64,000 bases of DNA, taken from assembly GCF_001044425.1 (NCBI RefSeq), contig NZ_LFML01000037.1, forward strand, positions 1 through 64,000, written 5' to 3'. The notes beneath the pieces were generated by a model. That model made no database searches and was not told where the DNA came from. It saw only the letters and a list, made by a program, of their open reading frames with translations. This stretch comes from Streptomyces roseus. GTDB lineage: Bacteria; Actinomycetota; Actinomycetes; Streptomycetales; Streptomycetaceae. This document shows positions 57,373-64,000 of this stretch, piece by piece (the first letter of the stretch is position 1; every line of letters starts with the position of its first letter). The translations under genes were made by a program, and so were the position numbers.

Positions 57373-58170
57373 GTGCTCTCTCGCCTCACACGTCTGCCGC
57401 GTCCCGCCGCCCTGGCCGTCTGCGCCGTGCCCGTGCTCGGGCTGTTCGCCGCCGCGGCCTTCGCGCCGCTGCCCTTCGTGATCGCCCAGCCGGGCCTCAC
57501 GGCCGACGTGCTCGGCGACCGCGACGGCAAGCCGGTCGTCTCCGTGACGGGCGCCCCGACCCGGCAGACCACCGGCCAGCTGCGGATGACCACCATCCAG
57601 GCCACCGGCCCCTCCACCACCGTGACCCTGCCCGAGCTCGTCGGCGACTGGTTCGACACCGCCCGGGCGGTCATGCCCAAGGAGGCGGTCTACCCCTCCG
57701 GCGGAAGCGACAAGGAGATCGAGGCGCACAACCTGGAGCAAATGGCGGCGTCGCAGTCCACGGCCACCCAGGCCGCCCTCGGCTTCCTCCACAAGGACCC
57801 GAAGGACGTGAAGGTCCAGCTGAACCTCGCCGACGTGGGCGGCCCCAGCGCCGGCCTCCTCTTCTCCCTCGGCATCATCGACAAGCTCGACGGCGACGGC
57901 AGCGGCGGCGACCTCACCGGCGGCCGCACCATCGCCGGTACGGGCACCATCAGCGCGGACGGCAAGGTCGGCGCCGTCGGGGGCGTGGCCCTGAAGACGC
58001 AGGCCGCGCGCCGCGACGGGGCGAGCGTGTTCCTCGTACCGGCGGCGGAGTGCTCGGACGCGCGGTCCGAACTCCCCGAGGGGCTCCGGCTGGTGCCCGT
58101 CAGTTCCCTGACGGACGCGGTGCAGGCGCTGCGTGCGCTGACCCGGGGAGAGCCGGTTCCTTCCTGCTGA
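57373..58170 (+). CDS. membrane-anchored Lon-like (S16) protease
   Basis: A 265-residue protein with an N-terminal transmembrane/signal segment (AALAVCAVPVLGLFAAAAFA). The outer part begins FVIAQPGLTADVLGD, a PDZ-like region, and the C-terminal ~120 residues are a Lon protease domain. The Ser nucleophile is in GGPSAGLLFSLGI and the Lys in VGGVALKTQAARRDGA, a Ser-Lys dyad. The ATPase part of Lon is absent, as in the secreted YlbL/SdrC-type PDZ-Lon family. GTG 57373 is preferred because a -10 box lies 6 nt upstream. Its last ~70 bp overlap the 3' end of the convergent MFS gene. Confidence 0.88.
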   Translation: MLSRLTRLPRPAALAVCAVPVLGLFAAAAFAPLPFVIAQPGLTADVLGDRDGKPVVSVTGAPTRQTTGQLRMTTIQATGPSTTVTLPELVGDWFDTARAVMPKEAVYPSGGSDKEIEAHNLEQMAASQSTATQAALGFLHKDPKDVKVQLNLADVGGPSAGLLFSLGIIDKLDGDGSGGDLTGGRTIAGTGTISADGKVGAVGGVALKTQAARRDGASVFLVPAAECSDARSELPEGLRLVPVSSLTDAVQALRALTRGEPVPSC

Positions 58171-59440
58171 GCCCCTTGCCGCTGAGCCCGCCCTCGTCCG
58201 TCGGCGCCGGCGCGCGCTCCATCGTCCGCTCCATCGTCCGCCAGGCCGGGAAGACCAGCGGTGAGAGCGTGACCAGCAGGTACGTGCCGCCGAACAGCAG
58301 CAGCGCCCGGGTCGCCCCGAACCCGTCGACCAGCAGGCCCGCCGCGAGCCCGCCCAGCGGCATGGTCAGTTCGCAGCCCGCCGTGGTCACGCCCGAGACG
58401 CGGCTGCGCAGCTCCTCCGGAACCCGCTCGTAGATCACGGTGGTCAGGATCGGGTTGAGCATGCCCGTGCCCAGCCCGGACAGCGCCATCGTCACCGCGA
58501 GCGGCAGCGGGGTGTCGGTGAAGGCGGCGGCGGCGTACCGGGGAGCGCCGCACAGCAGGAAGGCGGCGGTGAACACCGCCCGGCGCGGGAACCGCTCGCC
58601 CCACACCCCGTAGAGCAGGGCGCCGAGCAGCGCGAAGCCGCCGAAGACGGAGACGAGGAGGCCGACGGCCGTGGCGCCGCCGAGGGCCTCGCGTCCGTGG
58701 ACGGGCAGCAGCACCGCGGACCAGCCCTGGTCCAGGCCGTTGGTCATCATCACCATCACGGTGATGCCGAGCAGCAGCCGGGTGCGGATCAGGAAGCTCC
58801 AGCCCTCGGCCAGTTCGGCGCGGTAGCCGGCCAAGGAGATCCTCCCGGCGCTCGGCGGCGGCTCGGCGGCCGGGACCCCGCGCAGGAAGGCGCCGACCAG
58901 CACCGCCGAGACCGCGAAGGTGGCCGCGTCCAGCAGCAGGGCCGACTCGGCTCCGAAGAACGCGATCAGTACGCCGGCCAGCGCCGCCCCGATCATCCGC
59001 GCCCCGCGCGAGACCGCGTCGTACAGGCTCGCCGCGCGCCCCACGGTGGTGCCGGCGTGCTCGGCGAGGCTGGGCAGCAGGACGCCGCGCGCGGTCAGGC
59101 CGGGCGTGTGGACGAGCCCGCCGACGGCCATCAGCGCGCACAGCATCCAGAACTCCAGCACGCCCGCGTAGTGCAGCAGCGGGATCGCGCCGACCGAGAC
59201 GGCGCAGACGAGGTCGGAGAGGGCCGAGACCCGGCGCCGGCCGATCCGGTCGATGACGGGACCGCCAACGAGCGCGGCGACGATGACGGGGAGGGTGGCG
59301 CAGAACGCGACGACCCCGGCCCGGCCGGCGCTGCCCGTGGTCTGGAGCACGAACCACGGGACGCCGATGAGGGTGACCGAACTTCCGCTGATGGAGATGG
59401 TGTTGGCGGCCAGTACCGCCACGAAGGGCCGCCGGCTCAT
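58100..59440 (-). CDS. MFS transporter
   Basis: A 446-residue membrane protein with about 12 hydrophobic segments. The loop after helix 2 is GGPVIDRIGRRRVSALSDL. It belongs to the EntS/tetracycline-efflux-like group. The ATG at 59440 overlaps the stop of a 28-codon upstream ORF (ATGA), and that ORF has a good ribosome-binding site while this start has none, so translation is probably coupled. It lies downstream of an ArsR-type regulator gene on the same strand, which likely controls it. Its 3' end overlaps the convergent protease gene by 71 bp. Confidence 0.85.
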   Translation of the reverse strand: MSRRPFVAVLAANTISISGSSVTLIGVPWFVLQTTGSAGRAGVVAFCATLPVIVAALVGGPVIDRIGRRRVSALSDLVCAVSVGAIPLLHYAGVLEFWMLCALMAVGGLVHTPGLTARGVLLPSLAEHAGTTVGRAASLYDAVSRGARMIGAALAGVLIAFFGAESALLLDAATFAVSAVLVGAFLRGVPAAEPPPSAGRISLAGYRAELAEGWSFLIRTRLLLGITVMVMMTNGLDQGWSAVLLPVHGREALGGATAVGLLVSVFGGFALLGALLYGVWGERFPRRAVFTAAFLLCGAPRYAAAAFTDTPLPLAVTMALSGLGTGMLNPILTTVIYERVPEELRSRVSGVTTAGCELTMPLGGLAAGLLVDGFGATRALLLFGGTYLLVTLSPLVFPAWRTMERTMERAPAPTDEGGLSGKGLSRKEPALPGSAHAAPAPRPSGN

Positions 59441-59523
59441 GCGGCGTACGGGAGGTGCGGCGCGGGCGCGGGCCGGGCGGTGTGCGCCCCGGAGTGGATC
59501 TCGGCGGGCGGGCGGGTGTGCAC
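59437..59523 (-). CDS. 28-codon upstream ORF coupled to the MFS gene
   Basis: GTG at 59523, preceded by GGAG at 7-nt spacing, runs VHTRPPAEIHSGAHTARPAP and eight more residues to a TGA that shares bases with the MFS ATG (ATGA, 59437-59440). It is too short to name. The likely role is to bring ribosomes to the MFS start; the peptide itself may not matter. An alternative is that the MFS protein begins further upstream at 59545 in the other frame, which lacks any ribosome-binding site. Confidence 0.45.
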   Translation of the reverse strand: MHTRPPAEIHSGAHTARPAPAPHLPYAA

Positions 59524-59593
59524 GGCAGGGCTCCTTCTTCGGCATGGGGGCGGAGGGGAGGGAGAGGGGGAGAGGAACACCTCCTGGGGTCCG

Positions 59594-60181
59594 TCAGTCG
59601 TCGGCGCGCGGAAGCGCGTGCGTGTGGAAGCGGACCGCCCTGGTGCCCTCCTCGGGCGGCAGGTCGCGGTAGCTGTCGATCAACTCGTGCATCCTGTGGA
59701 TGAGTTCGAGGGTCCGTGCGGGCGTCAGCTGCAGGGTGAAGTCGCTGATGTCCGAGGCGCGCCGCCACTCCTGCGACCAGCCGTGAGCGGTGCCGAGCCA
59801 GGTGCTCATCTCCTGCGTGTGGATCGTCGCGATCTCGTGCAGGAAGAGGTCGGCCGCCCCGCGCGTGGCCGGGTCCTCGTCGTACAGCAGCTCCTCGTCG
59901 AACCGGGTGCCCTCGTGGGCGGCCCGCCACCAGCGCTCGCGGCCCTTGCCGTGCTCGGGCGCGTCCTCGACGAAGCCGTGCGCGGCGAGCTGGCGCAGGT
60001 GGTAGCTGGTGGAGCCGCTGGACTCGCCGAGGCGCTCCGCCAGTTGCGAGGCGGTGGCGGGGCCGTCGTGGCGCAGCGTGGCCAGCATGCGGATGCGCAG
60101 CGGGTGGGCGAGCCCGCGCAGCGAGCGGGCGTCGAGCGTACGGAGCTTCGGTGGCGGGGATTGCGTCGGCTCTTCGGGCAT
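59594..60181 (-). CDS. ArsR/HTH_20-type transcriptional regulator
   Basis: A 195-residue regulator. The winged helix covers ~15-85 (LDARSLRGLAHPLRIRMLAT, SQLAERLGESSGSTSYHLRQ, and HGFVEDAPEHGKGRERWWR). The C-terminal half is helical with a His-containing LFLHEIATIHTQEM. The family often controls an adjacent transporter gene; here the MFS gene follows on the same strand. The ATG at 60181 is chosen because TTGCAT, a 17-bp spacer and TACTGT end 6 nt upstream, making a leaderless transcript. Three 14-bp repeats covering that promoter are the probable autoregulatory operator. Confidence 0.88.
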   Translation of the reverse strand: MPEEPTQSPPPKLRTLDARSLRGLAHPLRIRMLATLRHDGPATASQLAERLGESSGSTSYHLRQLAAHGFVEDAPEHGKGRERWWRAAHEGTRFDEELLYDEDPATRGAADLFLHEIATIHTQEMSTWLGTAHGWSQEWRRASDISDFTLQLTPARTLELIHRMHELIDSYRDLPPEEGTRAVRFHTHALPRADD

Positions 60182-60194
60182 GGCACGACAGTAG

Positions 60195-62048
<1,854 letters not shown>

Positions 62049-62090
62049 GCCCCGGGCCGGCAGACCACAGAGCCTCCGGCCTACGGCCTC

Positions 62091-62127
62091 AGGGCCCCCG
62101 GCGCCGCTTCCGGCGTCCGGGGGCCCT
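62091..62127. terminator. bidirectional terminator between hppD and the TPR gene
   Basis: A 15-bp GC-rich stem (62091-62105 with 62112-62127, one bulged base) lies between the convergent stops. Confidence 0.75.
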
Positions 62128-62153
62128 GCCCGTCCGGGCCGGCCGCGGCGCCG

Positions 62154-63719
62154 TCAGGAGCCGGCCGCGCCGGGCTTGGGCGACGGCTTCGGCTTGGCCG
62201 CCTTCGGGAGTTCCGGAGCCACCCACGGCTTCGACGGCTGCATGTTCTCCGGGCCGCCCGCCGGCGGCTGGCCGATCGAGGCCAGCGCCTGCCTCGCCTG
62301 CGGGACCCGGGCCGGCGAGAACCGCGGGTTCGTCCGCAGCGCCTCCTCCAGGTAGCGCCTGGCCCCGGCCTCGTCGCCCAGGCTCCGCTCGATCATCGCC
62401 CGGTGGAACGAGAACTCCGCGCTCCGCATCCCCCGCTCCGTCGACTTCTTCGCGTACTCCAGCGCGGCCGTGTCGTCGCCCGTCCTGTGCAGCGCCCACG
62501 CCAGCGCGTCCGCGACCTCCATGCTCTTGTGCCGCGCCCACTCCTGCGTCAGCCGCCGCACGGCCGCCGCCGGATCCCCGTGGTCCGCCTCGAACAGGCC
62601 GAGCACCACCGCGTCGTTCACCCCGTCCACGGGCCCCCGCGCCGCGGCCGTACGCAGCATGTCGTACGGGACCTTCGCCTCCTCCCGGCGTCCCAGCGCG
62701 TCCAGCAGCTCGCCCAGCTCCAGCGCCAGCCTCGGCACCGGCGCCCGGCCCAGCGCCATCCGGTAGTCCCGCACCGCCTCCCCGCCCCGGCCCAGCCCCG
62801 CCAGCGCCCTGGCCCGGCCGCCCAGCGCCTGGGCCTGCGCCGGATCCGCGCGCAGCGCGCCCTCGTACTGGCGCAGCGCCTCCGCCGCGTCGCCCCGCTC
62901 CCAGGACAGCTCCCCGAGGCGGAACAGCACGTACGCCTTCTCCGCCGGGGCCTTCGCCGCGCCTCCGGCGTGCTCCATCGCCATCGTCGCGTCCTCGCGC
63001 CAGCCGCGGTCCCGGTAGACCTGCGAGGCCCGGATGAACGCCGCCAGCCCCGGACGCAGGTCCAGCAGCCGCTCCATCGACCGCTCGGCGGCCTTGTAGT
63101 CGCCCAGGCCCGTGTACGCGTCCACCAGCACCGGGTAGGCCGTCCACCGGTTGGGCGCCTGCGCCCGGACGAGCTCGCCCCACTTCTTGCCGGTCCCGAA
63201 GTCGCCCCGGGCATTGGCCAGCGTGCCCATGCCCGTCATCGCGTCGAAGTTGCCCTTCTCGGCGGGGCGGATCTCCAGCGACCGCTTCAGCGCCTTCTCG
63301 GCCTTCGGGTACCAGGCCGGCTCCGTCGTCCGGCGCGCCTGCTCCAGATAGGCGGCCCCGAGGACCGCCCAGGACGCGTCGTCCTTCGCGTGCCCGGCGA
63401 CCCACTTCTCCCGGTCCGCCACCAGCGCCGTCAGGTCCACCGCCGCCGCCGGCGCGCCCATGCCGACGGCCGACGCGGCCCGTTCGGTGGGTCCCGGAGG
63501 GCGGGCGTCGTCGCCCTGGCGGGCCGGCCGGATCAGCAGGGCCCCGGCGATCAGCACCACGGCGACCCCGGCCGCCACGAGCGTCTTGCGCCCGGTGAAG
63601 GTCACGGGCGGCGCGGGCTGCTGCGCCTCCTCCTCGATGCGGGCGGCGCGAGCGGCACGCGCGGCACGAGCAGTACGGGCGATACGGGAGATACGCGCGG
63701 TACGGGTGGCACGGTCCAT
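62154..63719 (-). CDS. TPR-repeat membrane protein with an Arg-periodic tail
   Basis: A 521-residue protein. Residues 1-27 place Arg at every third position (3, 6, ... 27), then an acidic/Pro patch and one transmembrane helix (TLVAAGVAVVLIAGALLI) near 45-62. The rest is helical with about ten TPR-like units (AWAVLGAAYLEQARRT-type, KAEKALKRSLEIRPAEKGNF, EAVRDYRMALGRAP, and AGARRYLEEALRTNPRFSPA). This gives a cytoplasmic basic tail and an outer TPR domain. The start at 63719 is chosen over an ATG 29 codons earlier that lacks a ribosome-binding site. The Pro/Lys-rich end (KPWVAPELPKAAKPKP) may be surface-exposed. Function unknown. Confidence 0.82.
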   Translation of the reverse strand: MDRATRTARISRIARTARAARAARAARIEEEAQQPAPPVTFTGRKTLVAAGVAVVLIAGALLIRPARQGDDARPPGPTERAASAVGMGAPAAAVDLTALVADREKWVAGHAKDDASWAVLGAAYLEQARRTTEPAWYPKAEKALKRSLEIRPAEKGNFDAMTGMGTLANARGDFGTGKKWGELVRAQAPNRWTAYPVLVDAYTGLGDYKAAERSMERLLDLRPGLAAFIRASQVYRDRGWREDATMAMEHAGGAAKAPAEKAYVLFRLGELSWERGDAAEALRQYEGALRADPAQAQALGGRARALAGLGRGGEAVRDYRMALGRAPVPRLALELGELLDALGRREEAKVPYDMLRTAAARGPVDGVNDAVVLGLFEADHGDPAAAVRRLTQEWARHKSMEVADALAWALHRTGDDTAALEYAKKSTERGMRSAEFSFHRAMIERSLGDEAGARRYLEEALRTNPRFSPARVPQARQALASIGQPPAGGPENMQPSKPWVAPELPKAAKPKPSPKPGAAGS

Positions 63720-63815
63720 GGGGTCACTGTGCGTCAATATGAAGAGTTCGCCGAGGTGTCCGAAGCCCGTCGCGGCCGTGTTCACACCGATGGCCCCTGG
63801 TGCCACGCTGGGCCC

Positions 63816-64000
63816 ATGGATGTCATGGATGTCAAGGACGGCGCCGGGGAAGACGATCTCTCCCCGCGCCTGTACGCGAGCCTCCTGGCGGGGCTCCCCG
63901 CCGAAGCCCTCCTCACCGACCCCGAGGTGACCGCCTCCTACGCCACCGACATGGCCGCCTTCTGCGCCGCCGGCACCCCGGCGGTGGTGGCCCTGCCCCG
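63816..64000 (+). CDS. FAD-linked oxidase, N-terminal part (runs off the window)
   Basis: 61 complete codons are visible. After MDVMDVKDGAGEDDLS comes PRLYASLLAGLPAEALLTDP, then VTASYATDMAAFCAAGTPAV, matching the start of glycolate-oxidase-like FAD-linked oxidases (vanillyl-alcohol oxidase fold), where the next segment would be the FAD-binding PLSSEE-type turn outside the window. A second ATG at 63825 is also possible. A similar oxidase lies near hppD in S. coelicolor. Confidence 0.75.
   Translation, partial: MDVMDVKDGAGEDDLSPRLYASLLAGLPAEALLTDPEVTASYATDMAAFCAAGTPAVVALP

Overview
The window looks like a stretch of Streptomyces chromosome. It is very GC-rich with strong G/C bias at third codon positions, uses many GTG starts, and carries streptomycete markers: a tandem pair of membrane Ser/Thr kinases (pkaA/pkaB type), an HU protein of the HupA type, an NnaR-like HemD/winged-helix regulator next to narK, a HelD-type RNA polymerase motor, and tmRNA beside smpB. 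Most of it reads as conserved core chromosome. There is no CRISPR array, transposase, prophage or rRNA operon.

Layout. 1-5.1 kb: wall-polymer genes, namely an ABC exporter pair (TagG/TagH type), a divergent TetR regulator with a paired operator, and a GT2 plus CDP-glycerol-transferase fusion. 5.1-8.8 kb: a sugar ABC importer without its own ATPase; one permease carries a large extracytoplasmic insert. 8.9-15.6 kb: a cytoplasmic FHA-FtsK/EssC-like ATPase divergent from the two kinases. 15.7-16.9 kb: a 2-oxoglutarate/Fe(II)-type oxygenase behind a 29-codon cysteine-containing leader peptide. 17-22.7 kb: prfB, a small zinc-ribbon membrane protein, ftsE-ftsX, a PDZ/S41 protease, smpB and ssrA. 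22.7-23.2 kb: a YefM-YoeB toxin-antitoxin pair. 23.2-29.6 kb: an MFS/LysR divergent pair, narK, nnaR, a GNAT and a CGNR protein. 29.7-37.4 kb: helD, malic enzyme, hup, murA, an AlgH-family protein and a DUF3039 protein. 37.6-45 kb: a GH20 hexosaminidase and a three-subunit xanthine-dehydrogenase-type molybdoenzyme whose iron-sulfur subunit has a roughly 490-residue low-complexity extension.

45.1-51.8 kb is the least ordinary part: a promoter followed by six same-strand genes encoding an EspC-like helical protein with a YxxxD motif, a WXG/PPE-like protein, a mycosin-type subtilisin, a small unknown protein, a long WXG-headed protein (DUF6571-like) and a lipoprotein. This resembles a type VII secretion substrate and processing locus, but no EccB/C/D/E core genes lie beside it. 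The only EssC-like ATPase here is 33 kb away. Parts of the locus have visibly lower GC than the rest of the window.

51.8-64 kb: tRNA-Cys, a leaderless MFS gene, a ribbon-helix-helix/Doc toxin-antitoxin pair, a DEAH-type helicase, an IclR regulator, a Lon-like PDZ protease, an ArsR-type regulator with an MFS gene and a translationally coupled short upstream ORF, an Lrp/AsnC regulator divergent from hppD, a TPR membrane protein with an Arg-every-third-residue tail, and the start of an FAD-linked oxidase. A recurrent feature is a -10 hexamer placed exactly 6 nt before an ATG/GTG, predicting leaderless mRNAs for several genes.
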